Shown: positions 33,613 through 42,612, counted from the stretch's first letter. The stretch: 64,000 nucleotides of DNA from an uncultured Erysipelotrichaceae bacterium (GCA_947166565.1 CAMVEL010000009.1:1-64000), one strand, 5' to 3'. The notes: a model not told the origin generated them from the letters alone. Translations and numbers: made by a program.

Positions 33613-34575
33613 ATGATCAAGAAAATTGGTGTTCTCACTTCCGGCGGCGATGCCCCGGGTATGAACTGCGCGATCCGTGCGGTTGTTCGTGCCGGCCTTA
33701 AATATGGCCTTGGCGTCTATGGCGTCAATGACGGTTACAAAGGGTTGGTGGAAGGCGATATAGTCGAGCTCGACCGCCACTCCGTTTCCGATATCGTCTC
33801 TAGAGGCGGCACCGTCTTGAAGACCGCGAGACTCCGCGAATTCAAGGAGGAAAGCGTCCGTCAGATCGCGGTCAATAACCTCCGCAAACTCGGGATCGAC
33901 GCCCTCGTCGTCATCGGTGGCGACGGTTCTTATATGGGCGCGAAGAAACTCACCGAAATGGGCATCAACTGTGTTGGCCTTCCAGGAACCATCGATAACG
34001 ATATCGCTTCCACCGATTACACGATCGGCTTCGATACCTGCTTGAATACCATCGTCGATTGCGTCGATAAAATCCGCGATACGACCGAATCCCACCAGCG
34101 TTGCGCGATCATCGAGGTCATGGGCAACCATTGCGGCGACCTCGCCCTTTTCTCCGGCATTGCCGAAGGAGCGGAGATGATCATCACCCCCGACCACCCG
34201 ATCCCTGAGGAAGAGGTTATGGCAAGCCTTCGCGATTTGTATGAATCGAAGAAGAAACGTGCCGTCGTCATCGTCAGCGAGAAGATATATCCAGATATAC
34301 ACGCCTTTGCTAAGCGCATCACCGAAGAAACCGGGTTCGAGGCGAAAGCCGAGGTCCTCGGCCGCGTCCAGCGCGGTGGTTCTCCTAGCGCCTTTGACCG
34401 CGTCCTCGCCGCGAGGATGGGCGCCCATGCAGTCGATTGCCTCCTCGAAGGAAAAGGCGGTATCTGCGTCGGCATGATCAACAACAAGATCGTCGATTAC
34501 GATATATACGAAGCCCTTCAGCTTCCCCGTGACAAACATATCTCGATGCTCCGCCTCATCGATGTCTTGAAATAA
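33613..34575 (+). CDS. pfkA: 6-phosphofructokinase
   Basis: The ATG at 33613 (MIKKIGVLTSGGDAPGMNCA) after GAGGTCC is the true start; the track includes leader sequence. 320 residues, the normal PfkA length. Signatures include VVIGGDGSYMGAKKL, PGTIDNDIASTDYTIGFDT and GRVQRGGSPSAFDR. It catalyses the committed step of glycolysis with ATP. Four bases separate it from pyk, as in other Bacilli. Confidence 0.97.
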   Translation: MIKKIGVLTSGGDAPGMNCAIRAVVRAGLKYGLGVYGVNDGYKGLVEGDIVELDRHSVSDIVSRGGTVLKTARLREFKEESVRQIAVNNLRKLGIDALVVIGGDGSYMGAKKLTEMGINCVGLPGTIDNDIASTDYTIGFDTCLNTIVDCVDKIRDTTESHQRCAIIEVMGNHCGDLALFSGIAEGAEMIITPDHPIPEEEVMASLRDLYESKKKRAVVIVSEKIYPDIHAFAKRITEETGFEAKAEVLGRVQRGGSPSAFDRVLAARMGAHAVDCLLEGKGGICVGMINNKIVDYDIYEALQLPRDKHISMLRLIDVLK

Positions 34576-34579
34576 AACC

Positions 34580-36034
34580 ATGAAATTCGATATTTCCAAA
34601 AAGACCAAGATCATCTGCACGATCGGCCCTGCTTCCGATAAAAAGGAAATGGTCGAAAAACTCTATAAAGCAGGGATGAACGTCATGCGTATCAATTTTT
34701 CGCATGGCAAGCACGAAGACCATATCGCGAAGATCCAAATCGCCCGCGACATGGAAAAAGAAGGAATCTACATTCCGGTTTGCCTAGATACAAAAGGTCC
34801 GGAAATCCGCACCGGATTCATGGAGAACGATGGCCTTGATATCAAAAACGGCCAGAAGATGAGAATCTCCATGGAACCCGTTTTGGGCAACGCCGAACGC
34901 TTTTCCGTTTCCTATCCGAAACTTTTCGATGACGTTGAAGTCGGACACCATATCCTAATAGATGACGGCAACCTCGATTTCGAGATAACCGGGAAAGACG
35001 AGAAAAACCGCGAGCTTTTGGTCGAAGCCAAAAACGCGCATAGACTCAAAAACCAAAAAGGCTGCAACTGCCCTTCCTCCAAATTATCGATTCCATTCAT
35101 TTCCCCTAAGGATGAAGACGATTTGAAATTCGGCTGCGAGCAGAAAATCGATGCGGTCTTCGCTTCTTTCACCAGGAGAAAGGAAGATGTCCTCGCGATC
35201 AAGGCGGTCTTAGCGAAATACGGCCGCCCCAATACCCCGGTTTTCGCGAAAATCGAAAACCCAGAAGGCGTAGCGGAGATCGACCATATCTTAGAAACCG
35301 CGGATGGCATCATGGTCGCTAGGGGCGATTTGGGCGTTGAGATTCCCCCAGAGGAAGTCCCCCATGTCCAAAGGATGATCATCCATAGTTGCCGTAAGGC
35401 TGGCAAACCCGTCATCACGGCGACCCAGATGCTTGATTCGATGGTCAGCCATCCACGTCCGACGCGCGCGGAAGTCGGCGACGTCGCTACTGCGATAGAC
35501 GAAGGCTCTGATTGCATCATGCTTTCTGCGGAGAGCGCTTCAGGCCTTTATCCTGTCGAAGCCGTGGAGATGCAGGCTAAAATCGCTAGAAAAGGCGAGC
35601 AATACCTCGATTATCCTTCCTTAGCTAGGGAAGCTTATGAAACAAGCGAGAAGACCAATAACGACGCGGTTGCTAACGCCGTCGCCAATATGGCTTCCTT
35701 GATTGGGGCAAAGGCCATCGTCTCCTTCACGGAGACCGGTCGCTCCTCCTTCCGCATTTCCAAAGCCCGTCCCTGCTGCCCGATCATCTCGGTCACCAAT
35801 AGGCGTGAGACCGCGATGATGAGCGCGTTCATGTGGGGCGTGTATTCACATTTGATCAAAACCTCGATGCCTGACTTCATTGAGGAGATGGAGGTTTTGG
35901 CCCTTAAACTCGCAAGGGAATCCGGCATCAAAGAAGGCGAGCCGATAATCCTCGTCGGTGGCACGCCGACAGGGGCGGGGAAGACGAACTTCCTACGCAT
36001 CATCACCTCCATCGGAGTTAGGGAGATTGAATAA
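34580..36034 (+). CDS. pyk: Pyruvate kinase
   Basis: A 484-residue protein with TKIICTIGPASDKKEMVEKL, GMNVMRINFSHG, the substrate-binding MVARGDLGVEIPPEEVP and ATQMLDSM. The C-terminal regulatory domain is present, without the additional PEP-utiliser domain of Bacillus pyk. It is second in the pfkA-pyk-ROK operon, so the operon produces pyruvate from fructose-6-phosphate via these two regulated steps. Confidence 0.97.
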   Translation: MKFDISKKTKIICTIGPASDKKEMVEKLYKAGMNVMRINFSHGKHEDHIAKIQIARDMEKEGIYIPVCLDTKGPEIRTGFMENDGLDIKNGQKMRISMEPVLGNAERFSVSYPKLFDDVEVGHHILIDDGNLDFEITGKDEKNRELLVEAKNAHRLKNQKGCNCPSSKLSIPFISPKDEDDLKFGCEQKIDAVFASFTRRKEDVLAIKAVLAKYGRPNTPVFAKIENPEGVAEIDHILETADGIMVARGDLGVEIPPEEVPHVQRMIIHSCRKAGKPVITATQMLDSMVSHPRPTRAEVGDVATAIDEGSDCIMLSAESASGLYPVEAVEMQAKIARKGEQYLDYPSLAREAYETSEKTNNDAVANAVANMASLIGAKAIVSFTETGRSSFRISKARPCCPIISVTNRRETAMMSAFMWGVYSHLIKTSMPDFIEEMEVLALKLARESGIKEGEPIILVGGTPTGAGKTNFLRIITSIGVREIE

Positions 36035-36036
36035 AT

Positions 36037-36882
36037 ATGGGAAAGAAAGTCATCGCTCTTGATATCGGGGGCACCAATACCCGCGTTGCCTTGATTAACG
36101 ACAAATACGAAATCGAGAAGGTTTTGATTAAGCCGACATTGGTCGGAAACCTCGATTTGTTCCTGCAATCGATCGAAGACGTTATCGTTGAGGCCATCGA
36201 TAATTTCGATGATGTCATCTGCATCGCAGGTGGGGTTCCTGGACGCGTTAGGTGGGATGGCTATATCTACGCTTTGCCGAATATCCATATTTCCCAGATT
36301 CCTTTAGCGGAAAGACTCGAAAAAAGGTTCAACAAGAAAACCTATATCATCAATGACGCGGAAGTCGCGGCTTTGGCAGAAGCCAACATCGGACCTTACG
36401 CGAAATATTCCTCCCTTTATTTCATAACCGTCTCCACCGGTGTCGGGGGCGCGCTTACAATTAACGGCAAACTCCGCTCCTCCTCTTATGAGGTCGGCCA
36501 TACCATGACCCAATATAGGAATGAGGTCCATGAATTCGAGCATATGGCTTCCGGGACCGGGCTAAGGCGTTTGGCGGATGCGAATGGTCTAAACATCGCG
36601 GATGCCAAAGAATTCTTTGCCCTTGTCAAAAACGGTCATGAACTCGCCAATAGGGTATATCGCGATTGGATAAAACTCCTCGCGGGATTCATCGAAATGA
36701 ATCAAGAGAACTTCCAGCCCGAAGTCTTCGCGATTACCGGCGGAGTCATGAAATCCGCGGATATCTTCTGGGATGATTTGGTCCGTAATTGCCCAAATAG
36801 CACTCTCCTTAAGGCTAACGCCGGACAAAACGCGGGACTTCTCGGAGCGGCCGTCTACGGTTTCCAAAAAGCCGCGGAATAA
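36037..36882 (+). CDS. ROK-family sugar kinase lacking the zinc Cys cluster
   Basis: A 281-residue ROK protein. The ATP-binding DIGGTNTRVALI, catalytic NDAEVAALAEAN and VSTGVGGALTINGKL are intact. The expected CxCGxxGCxE zinc site is absent and replaced by QYRNEVHEFEHMASG. The position after pyk, two bases away, suggests glucokinase-type phosphorylation of glucose feeding the same pathway. A different hexose is possible because the lost zinc site affects the ROK fold. Confidence 0.85.
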   Translation: MGKKVIALDIGGTNTRVALINDKYEIEKVLIKPTLVGNLDLFLQSIEDVIVEAIDNFDDVICIAGGVPGRVRWDGYIYALPNIHISQIPLAERLEKRFNKKTYIINDAEVAALAEANIGPYAKYSSLYFITVSTGVGGALTINGKLRSSSYEVGHTMTQYRNEVHEFEHMASGTGLRRLADANGLNIADAKEFFALVKNGHELANRVYRDWIKLLAGFIEMNQENFQPEVFAITGGVMKSADIFWDDLVRNCPNSTLLKANAGQNAGLLGAAVYGFQKAAE

Positions 36883-36894
36883 TTTAAACAATTA

Positions 36895-36943
36895 AAAAAT
36901 CCTCGACCCGTGTATCAATAATTGATGAATGTCGAGGATTTTT
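36895..36943. terminator. Bidirectional terminator between ROK kinase and glmS
   Basis: AAAAATCCTCGAC and GTCGAGGATTTTT form a 13-bp inverted repeat with an inner ATCAAT/ATTGAT stem. It lies between two convergent genes. Confidence 0.85.
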
Positions 36944-36947
36944 AAGT

Positions 36948-38786
36948 TTATTCAACCGTGACGGATTTGGCTAGATTACGAGGCTTATCAACATCTAGTC
37001 CTTTGGCGACCGCGACATAATAAGCGAGGATCTGAAGGGGGATAACCGTTAAGCTGGCTGCGAAGAGAGGATCGATATGGGGGAGGGAGATGACGTTCTT
37101 CGTCGTGTCCTTGATGACTTCTTCCGCGTCCATCGAGATGGCAAGAAGCGCGGCTCCGCGGGCTTTGACCTCGACCATGTTGGAAAGGGTCTTCTCCGCG
37201 AGTTCTGGTTGGGAGAGGATTCCAACGACAAGGGTGTCTTCCTCAATAAGAGAGATGGTCCCGTGTTTTAATTCACCCGCGGCATAAGCCTCCGAATGGA
37301 TATAGGAGATTTCCTTTAATTTGAGTGAGCCTTCTAGACCAACCGCATAATCGATGCCGCGACCGATGAAGAAGACGTTGAGGGAATTGGCCCGGTTGTT
37401 GCCGATCCTCTGGAGGGTCGATTTCTTGCAGAAGATCGTTTTGATCTTCTCGGGGATGCCCTCGATTTCCTTTATATAATAAATATATTTCTCTTCGTCG
37501 ATCGTCTTCTTGGCCTTAGCGAGGTTGAGGGCGATGCAATAAAGGGCGATAAGCTGGGCCGAATAGGCTTTGGTGGTAGCAACGGAGATCTCTGGACCTG
37601 CCATCGTTAGGAAGACATAATCGGCTTCCCTAGCGATGGAACTGCCCTCCACGTTAACGATCGCGAGGGTCTTGACCCCTTCTTCTTTGGCTTCCCTCAT
37701 GGCCGCGAGGGTATCCGCGGTTTCGCCGGATTGCGAGATGACGATGAGGAGGGACTTCTTGTTCATCGGGAGTTTGCGATAACGCATCTCGGAGGCAAGT
37801 TCCACCCTAACGGGGATACGGGCTAGTTCTTCCATCAAATACTGGGCGACGACACCCGTATGGTAAGCAGAGCCGCAGGCGGCGATATAGATTTGCTCAA
37901 GGGAAGAGAGGAGATCATCGGTTAAACCGATGCCATCCAAATCGATTTTCCGGCCATGGCAGACTTTGCGGAAGGTATCTTCAACCGCGCGGGGCTGTTC
38001 CATGATTTCCTTCATCATGAAATGACGGTAACCACCCTTTTCGGCGGCGCCTGGATCCATATCGACGTGGACGAGTTCCTTGGTTATCTCCTCCTGATCG
38101 ATGTTGTAGAAATGGATTTCCTTCCCATCGGTGCAGGCGAGTTCGTCGTTATCGATATAATAGATTTCCCTGGTGTGCTTGATGATCGCGGGGACGTCGC
38201 TTGCGACATAGGCTTCGCCTTCGCCCATTCCGATGACCATCGGGGAGTTTTTCCTAGCTAGATAAAGCTTATCGGGTTCCGATTTGAGCATGATCGCTAA
38301 GGCATAGGAGCCCCTGATGCGAAGCATTGCGTGGGAAATCGCGTAAATCGGTCCCATATTGTATTTATTGAGGTAATATTCGATGAGGTTGATGGCGATC
38401 TCGGTATCGGTCTCGCTATAGAATTTGTAATCGTGACGTTCGAGTTTGCCTTTTAGTTCAAGGTAATTCTCGATGATGCCGTTATGGACTCCGACGACTT
38501 GTCCTTTAAAGGAAACGTGGGGGTGCGCGTTATTCTCGGTCGGTTCGCCATGGGTGGCCCAACGGGTATGTCCGATGCCGACGTGGCCCTTGGTCTTCTT
38601 ACCTCCATCGGTCTTATCGAAAAGGTTGGCCAAGCGCCCTTCGGCCTTAGCAACCACGATATTCCCGTCATCGCCCAAAACGGCGATGCCCGCAGAGTCA
38701 TAACCTCTGTATTCCAGGCGACTCAATCCTTCCAAAAGGATTGGCCCGGCTTGTTTGTTTCCGATATAGCCAACAATTCCGCACAT
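36948..38786 (-). CDS. glmS: Glutamine-fructose-6-phosphate aminotransferase
   Basis: A 612-residue enzyme with a Cys2 glutaminase domain (MCGIVGYIGNKQAG, GHTRWATHGEPTENNAHPH) and two SIS domains (YIAACGSAYHTGVVAQYL, IVISQSGETADTLAAM). It makes glucosamine-6-phosphate for cell-wall and surface glycans. A glmS ribozyme is upstream, so expression is repressed by its product. The ribosome binding site GGAGGGGG lies in a hairpin. Confidence 0.97.
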   Translation of the reverse strand: MCGIVGYIGNKQAGPILLEGLSRLEYRGYDSAGIAVLGDDGNIVVAKAEGRLANLFDKTDGGKKTKGHVGIGHTRWATHGEPTENNAHPHVSFKGQVVGVHNGIIENYLELKGKLERHDYKFYSETDTEIAINLIEYYLNKYNMGPIYAISHAMLRIRGSYALAIMLKSEPDKLYLARKNSPMVIGMGEGEAYVASDVPAIIKHTREIYYIDNDELACTDGKEIHFYNIDQEEITKELVHVDMDPGAAEKGGYRHFMMKEIMEQPRAVEDTFRKVCHGRKIDLDGIGLTDDLLSSLEQIYIAACGSAYHTGVVAQYLMEELARIPVRVELASEMRYRKLPMNKKSLLIVISQSGETADTLAAMREAKEEGVKTLAIVNVEGSSIAREADYVFLTMAGPEISVATTKAYSAQLIALYCIALNLAKAKKTIDEEKYIYYIKEIEGIPEKIKTIFCKKSTLQRIGNNRANSLNVFFIGRGIDYAVGLEGSLKLKEISYIHSEAYAAGELKHGTISLIEEDTLVVGILSQPELAEKTLSNMVEVKARGAALLAISMDAEEVIKDTTKNVISLPHIDPLFAASLTVIPLQILAYYVAVAKGLDVDKPRNLAKSVTVE

Positions 38787-38798
38787 AGAAATATTACC

Positions 38799-38814
38799 CC
38801 CTCCAATCGGAGGG
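38799..38814 (-). promoter_or_regulatory. Ribosome-binding-site hairpin of glmS
   Basis: The minus strand reads CCCTCC-GATT-GGAGGG directly before the glmS ATG. The 3' arm is the Shine-Dalgarno sequence, so the site can be sequestered downstream of the ribozyme. Confidence 0.6.
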
Positions 38815-38817
38815 TTC

Positions 38818-38962
38818 CTTATCTGGGATGAGGGGGCTTCTGTTTCCTTCTTTCGAAGGGTTTTTCTTCCCGCTCTATCGAGTCCCTATGTCCCGCGCTG
38901 GCATCCGCCGAGTCTTTCGATAACCAGCGCCCTCGTCGACTTATTCAGTCCTGGCGCTAATA
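38818..38962 (-). ncRNA. glmS ribozyme (GlcN6P-activated)
   Basis: On the minus strand AGCGCCAGGACTG opens the element and GGTTATCGAAA and CGGCGGATGCC follow, which are the conserved core blocks. Self-cleavage would fall between the A at 38958 and the G at 38957. P3 and P4-type stems fill the region up to the SD hairpin. Position directly before glmS is as expected. The exact 3' boundary is approximate. Confidence 0.9.
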
Positions 38963-38993
38963 GGCAAAGGAAATCCAAAACCTATTTGGGGAT

Positions 38994-39021
38994 AGTTTAC
39001 CATTTTAAACAATTGTGTCAA
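38994..39021 (-). promoter_or_regulatory. glmS promoter
   Basis: The minus strand reads TTGACA, 16 bases, TAAACT, about 30 bases before the ribozyme core. Confidence 0.55.
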
Positions 39022-39084
39022 ATCTTGGTAATTTTCCCCGATAATCTTGCGGTTTTCCTTTGCTTTCTTAAGAAAGAATAAAGG

Positions 39085-39945
39085 TTAACGGAGATCGCTT
39101 CTCCTAACCCCTATCCGAGAAATCCTTCGGCAATAGGCGGTAAAGGAATTTCCCGAAGAGGTCTTTCGCGGGTTTTTGGTATTAAGACTTTCTATGGCTT
39201 TGGTTTCATCCTCGGTGAGGGCAAAATCATCGATCTCGAAGTTAGATTTGATGTGAGGTTCGCTTTTTGAGCCCGGGAAAACCACGATTTCCTTATCAAG
39301 AAGGAAGCGGATGATGACTTGGGGGACGCTTTTGTCATGGGCTTTAGCGACCTTTTCAAGGAGAGGATCGTGAAGGAGGGTTTTGCTTCCCGATCCAAAC
39401 GGACTCCAGGCTTCGATGACGATGCCCTTCTCCTTCATGAGCCTTCTTTCTTCATCCCTAGTGAAATAGGGGGTGATTTCGATTTGGTTGATCGCGGGGA
39501 TAACTTCGGTTTTGCTTTCTAAAGCGGCAAGCTGCTTCATCGTGAAATTGGAAACCCCGATGCTTTTGGTCTTGCCGTTCTTTTTGGCTTCGACAAGACG
39601 GGTGTAGGCCGAAACATAATCGCCATAAGGGCGGTGGAGCAAAAGCAAATCCAGATAATCGATTCCTAGCCTATTCAAGGTGTTATCGATAGCTTTATCG
39701 ATTTCCTTGAAGGCGTTAGGGAAGATCTTGGAGGTAATGAAAAGCTCTTCGCGGGGAATCCCAGATTCCTTGATGGCCCTTCCGATGGCCTCTTCGTTGA
39801 AATATACATTAGCCGTATCGATATGGCGATATCCAATCGCTATGGCTGCTTTTACCGAATTATAGGCTTCGTTAGGCTTAAGACGATATGTTCCTAAGCC
39901 TAGTTCAGGGATAGCGTTCCCATCGTTTAAGACGATTTTTTTCAT
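39085..39945 (-). CDS. Aldo/keto reductase
   Basis: An NADPH-dependent aldo/keto reductase of 286 residues, started at the ATG at 39945 with GGAGG upstream rather than the TTG used by the track. Motifs are LGLGTYRLKPNEAYNSVKAAIAIGYRHIDTA, the catalytic Tyr in ANVYFNEEAIGRA, LLLLHRPYGDYV and SIGVSNF. The C-terminal tail is unusually basic (YCRRISRIGVRRSDLR). The substrate cannot be deduced. It is isolated between glmS and the repeated element. Confidence 0.92.
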   Translation of the reverse strand: MKKIVLNDGNAIPELGLGTYRLKPNEAYNSVKAAIAIGYRHIDTANVYFNEEAIGRAIKESGIPREELFITSKIFPNAFKEIDKAIDNTLNRLGIDYLDLLLLHRPYGDYVSAYTRLVEAKKNGKTKSIGVSNFTMKQLAALESKTEVIPAINQIEITPYFTRDEERRLMKEKGIVIEAWSPFGSGSKTLLHDPLLEKVAKAHDKSVPQVIIRFLLDKEIVVFPGSKSEPHIKSNFEIDDFALTEDETKAIESLNTKNPRKTSSGNSFTAYCRRISRIGVRRSDLR

Positions 39946-40018
39946 TGGCTCTTCCTCCAAATGAATATTTTCATTTATATGGTTTCAAAGTCAAATAAAA
40001 TGCGTATAACCATTGCGG

Positions 40019-40084
40019 AAAACTATACGCCCGGATTCCGGCCCTAGCACCCCTTGAAAGGGCATGGTCCTAGGCGTATAGTTT
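40019..40084 (-). terminator. Long terminator hairpin of element copy 3
   Basis: AAACTATACGCC and GGGCGTATAGTTT form the outer stem on the minus strand, with TTTTCC following. The inner arm contains CCCTTTCAAGGGG, as in copy 1. Confidence 0.65.
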
Positions 40085-40124
40085 AGGTGGTTTAATAACT
40101 CCGGCTATCCGCCGGCCCTGTTAT

Positions 40125-40215
40125 TTACCACCTATGGGGGAGCAGCGTCCCTAGCAATAAGAGTGCCGCGAGCAGGATCCGTAACGCCGACCGGCGCTCT
40201 TTTGTTTTTCGGCAC
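40125..40215 (-). pseudogene. Frameshifted copy of the small hydrophobic peptide ORF
   Basis: AAAGGAGG, 8 bases, GTG is conserved and the encoded start (PKNKRAP) resembles copy 1. Compared with copy 1, however, 23 bases are missing before GGATCC. The GTG frame therefore no longer joins the frame encoding ILLAALLLLGTLLPHRW, which has no start of its own. This copy cannot make the full peptide. Confidence 0.65.
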
Positions 40216-40315
40216 GCTGTATTCCTCCTTTCCTGCCGCGCCTATGAAACGTCGTTCGGGAGGCTTCGCGCGGATTGATAGGGAGCGGAAACGCATTCCA
40301 GATTTGTTCAATCAT
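40151..40315 (-). CDS. Leader ORF of element copy 3
   Basis: A 54-residue ORF with TAGGAGGA upstream. Its first 33 residues align with the copy 1 leader ORF: W, PINPREAS, T and RGRKGG are retained. The remainder diverges and ends earlier because of the deletion. It is short and could be non-functional. Coding potential rests on the conservation between two copies only. Confidence 0.5.
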   Translation of the reverse strand: MIEQIWNAFPLPINPREASRTTFHRRGRKGGIQRAEKQKSAGRRYGSCSRHSYC

Positions 40316-40460
40316 GGAAATGTCCTCCTACTAACCAATAGTGAAAAAATCCGTTTTTTGGCTCAGATTTTTTCATCTTTTTTTGTTATTTGTTTCGGCG
40401 TTTTCCGAATTAGATAGATTTCATCGAATAAATTAAGGAAAAATATTTTTTCTTTTGTCT

Positions 40461-40489
40461 TTGACAAAGAGTTGTTTTAGGGTGAAAAT
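40461..40489 (+). promoter_or_regulatory. thrS promoter
   Basis: TTGACA, 17 bases, GAAAAT, just upstream of the T-box leader. Confidence 0.5.
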
Positions 40490-40494
40490 TGCTT

Positions 40495-40680
40495 ATGGCA
40501 AAGAAAGAGACACGCCCCTTCCTTATAGGGAAGCGGGTACCACTCTGGAGCCTTCTAGCGAAATAAGTTAGACGTTTCCTAGCGTTAATAGGATAAGAGA
40601 GCGTCTTATATATCTATATATTTAAGGCGAAGTAAGGTGGTACCGCGCTACTTGGCGTCCTTATGGATGGACGCTTTTTG
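40495..40680 (+). ncRNA. T-box leader of thrS
   Basis: The conserved T-box sequence AAGGTGGTACCGCG is at 40634-40647. The terminator GCGTCC...GGACGC followed by TTTTTG is at 40655-40679. The upstream stem I region includes GGGTACCACTCTGG, where ACC would be a Thr specifier codon. Uncharged tRNA-Thr would favour the antiterminator. The specifier assignment is by eye. Confidence 0.9.
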
Positions 40681-40701
40681 TTTATTTAGGAGGTAAGTTC
40701 C

Positions 40702-42597
40702 ATGAAAGTAATCTATTTGGGCAAGGAAGTCGAACTTGAGGATGGCATTATCGGTTTCAATGCCGTCAAGGCCCTTGACCCCGAACGTCGCAAGGAGGCT
40801 TTGGCCTTCAAGGTCGGCGAACGCATCTATGACATGAACCAAGTCGTTCCTGAAGGCGAACTTAGTTTCGTCTTCCCTAGCGATAAAGAAGGTTTTGAGA
40901 TGATGAACCACTCCTGCAGCCACCTTATGGCGCAGGCTATCCACCATCTTTATCCGCATGCCCAATTCGGCTTTGGCCCCGCGATTGAGGAAGGCTTCTA
41001 TTACGATGTCGATTTCGGCGAAGAGAAGATCACCGACGCCGATTTCCCGGCGATTGAGGCGGAGATGAGGAAGCTTTCCAAGGAGGCTATCCCCTATAAG
41101 AGAAAGGAACTCTCGATCGAAGAGGCCCTCGAAGTCTTCAAGGATAACCCCTATAAGACGGAGCACGTCCCTGAACTCGAGGCCCCAATCTCCATGTACG
41201 AACAAGGCGATTTCATCGACCTTTGCCGCGGTCCCCATGTTCCAAATACCTCCTATTTGAAGCATTTCAAGCTCCTCTCCCTCGCCGGAGCCTATTGGAG
41301 AGGCGATTCCAAGAACAAGCAATTAACGAGGATCTATGCGACTTGCTATCCAACCGAAGAGGCCTTGAAGGAACATCTTGAGGTCTTGGAGAAAAGGAAA
41401 GCCAACGACCATCGCCGCCTTGGCAAGGAACTCGAGCTCTTCATGCTTTCCGATTATGGCCCAGGGCTCCCCTTCTTCCTCCCAAAGGGCATGGTCATCA
41501 AGAATGAACTCATGGCCTATTGGAGAGAGGTCCATATCCCAGAAGGCTATAAGGAAATCGAGACCCCGACGATGCTTTCCCGTGAATTATGGGAAATATC
41601 GGGACACTGGGAACATTATAAGGACAACATGTACACGACCAAGGTCGACGAGAAAGATTTCGCGATCAAGCCGATGAATTGCCCAGGCGCCCTATTGACC
41701 TATAAGAACTCCCTTCATTCCTATAAGGACCTCCCGCTTCGCCTTGGCGAATTCGGACACGTCCATCGCCATGAGGCCAGCGGAGCCCTCAACGGTCTAT
41801 TCCGCGTCAGGGGCTTCACCCAGGATGACGCGCATATCCTCATCACCCCTGACCAAATCGAGGACGAAGTCAAACGCATCATGTCCATCTTCGATAGGAT
41901 GTATTCGGTCTTTGGACTAAGCTACTATATCGTTCTCTCCACCCGTCCCGACGATTATATCGGGGAAAAGGAATTCTGGGATAGAAGCGAGAAGATCCTC
42001 GCGGAAGCCTGCGAGCATTCCGGGCACGAATATCGTATCAACGAAGGCGATGGGGCCTTCTATGGACCAAAGCTCGACTTCAAACTCCGCGACACGATGG
42101 GCCGTACCTGGCAATGCGGAACGATCCAACTTGACGTCAACCTCCCCCATAGGTTTGGGGCCTATTATATCGATGAGAAGGGTGAAAAGGCCGAACCGGT
42201 CATGCTCCATCGCGTCGTCTTCGGCTCGGTCGAACGCTTCATCGGCATCCTCATCGAGAATTATGGCGGAGCCTTCCCAACTTGGTTGGCCCCCGTCCAA
42301 GTCAGGCTTCTTCCGGTTTCCCCCGAAGCCCATGGCGAATACGGGAAAGAGGTTTACGATATCCTCATGAAAGAGGGCATCAGGGTCGAACTCGACGATG
42401 CGAACGAAAAGCTTGGCTATCGTCTCCGTAACGCGGTCGTCTCCAAGATCCCCTATAGCCTCGTACTTGGCGAAAAGGAAAAGGAGACCCGTTCGGTCAC
42501 TTACCGCATCTACGGCCAAAAAGACCAGATCACCGTCCCTCTTGATGAATTCATCGCCCTCATCAAGAAGGCGATCAAGGAAAAGGCCCGTTTCTAA
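40702..42597 (+). CDS. thrS: Threonyl-tRNA synthetase
   Basis: A 631-residue class II synthetase. An N-terminal TGS domain (1-60) is followed by the editing domain (MNHSCSHLMAQAIHHLYP), the catalytic core (motif 2 GEFGHVHRHEASGALNGLFRVRGFTQDDAH; motif 3 HRVVFGSVERFIGILIE) and an anticodon-binding domain from about residue 530. AGGAGG precedes the ATG. It is controlled by the T-box and closed by a terminator. Confidence 0.98.
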   Translation: MKVIYLGKEVELEDGIIGFNAVKALDPERRKEALAFKVGERIYDMNQVVPEGELSFVFPSDKEGFEMMNHSCSHLMAQAIHHLYPHAQFGFGPAIEEGFYYDVDFGEEKITDADFPAIEAEMRKLSKEAIPYKRKELSIEEALEVFKDNPYKTEHVPELEAPISMYEQGDFIDLCRGPHVPNTSYLKHFKLLSLAGAYWRGDSKNKQLTRIYATCYPTEEALKEHLEVLEKRKANDHRRLGKELELFMLSDYGPGLPFFLPKGMVIKNELMAYWREVHIPEGYKEIETPTMLSRELWEISGHWEHYKDNMYTTKVDEKDFAIKPMNCPGALLTYKNSLHSYKDLPLRLGEFGHVHRHEASGALNGLFRVRGFTQDDAHILITPDQIEDEVKRIMSIFDRMYSVFGLSYYIVLSTRPDDYIGEKEFWDRSEKILAEACEHSGHEYRINEGDGAFYGPKLDFKLRDTMGRTWQCGTIQLDVNLPHRFGAYYIDEKGEKAEPVMLHRVVFGSVERFIGILIENYGGAFPTWLAPVQVRLLPVSPEAHGEYGKEVYDILMKEGIRVELDDANEKLGYRLRNAVVSKIPYSLVLGEKEKETRSVTYRIYGQKDQITVPLDEFIALIKKAIKEKARF

Positions 42598-42612
42598 AAG
42601 CGTTCCTAAGCA

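Larger units (their letters stand above)
40018..40366 (-). repeat. Repeated small-ORF element, copy 3 (decayed, inverted)
   Basis: This minus-strand copy shares the leader (GAGCCAA...CGG, CTATTGGTTAGTAGGAGG), the INPREAS leader ORF, the AAAGGAGG-8-GTG initiation site, the C-terminal ILLAALLLLGTLLPHRW codons and the terminator hairpin with copy 1. It occupies most of the 756-base gap before thrS; the rest holds the thrS promoter and T-box. Confidence 0.75.

Noticed and set aside
33562-34620. 352-aa minus-strand ORF opposite pfkA
   Set aside because: Antisense shadow of pfkA; no ribosome binding site and no recognisable domain, while pfkA is complete on the plus strand.
40634-40680. T-box terminator considered as a separate CRISPR-like or tRNA feature
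   Set aside because: The AAGGTGGTACCGCG core and thrS position identify it as part of the T-box. No tRNA gene or CRISPR array was found by eye anywhere in the window.
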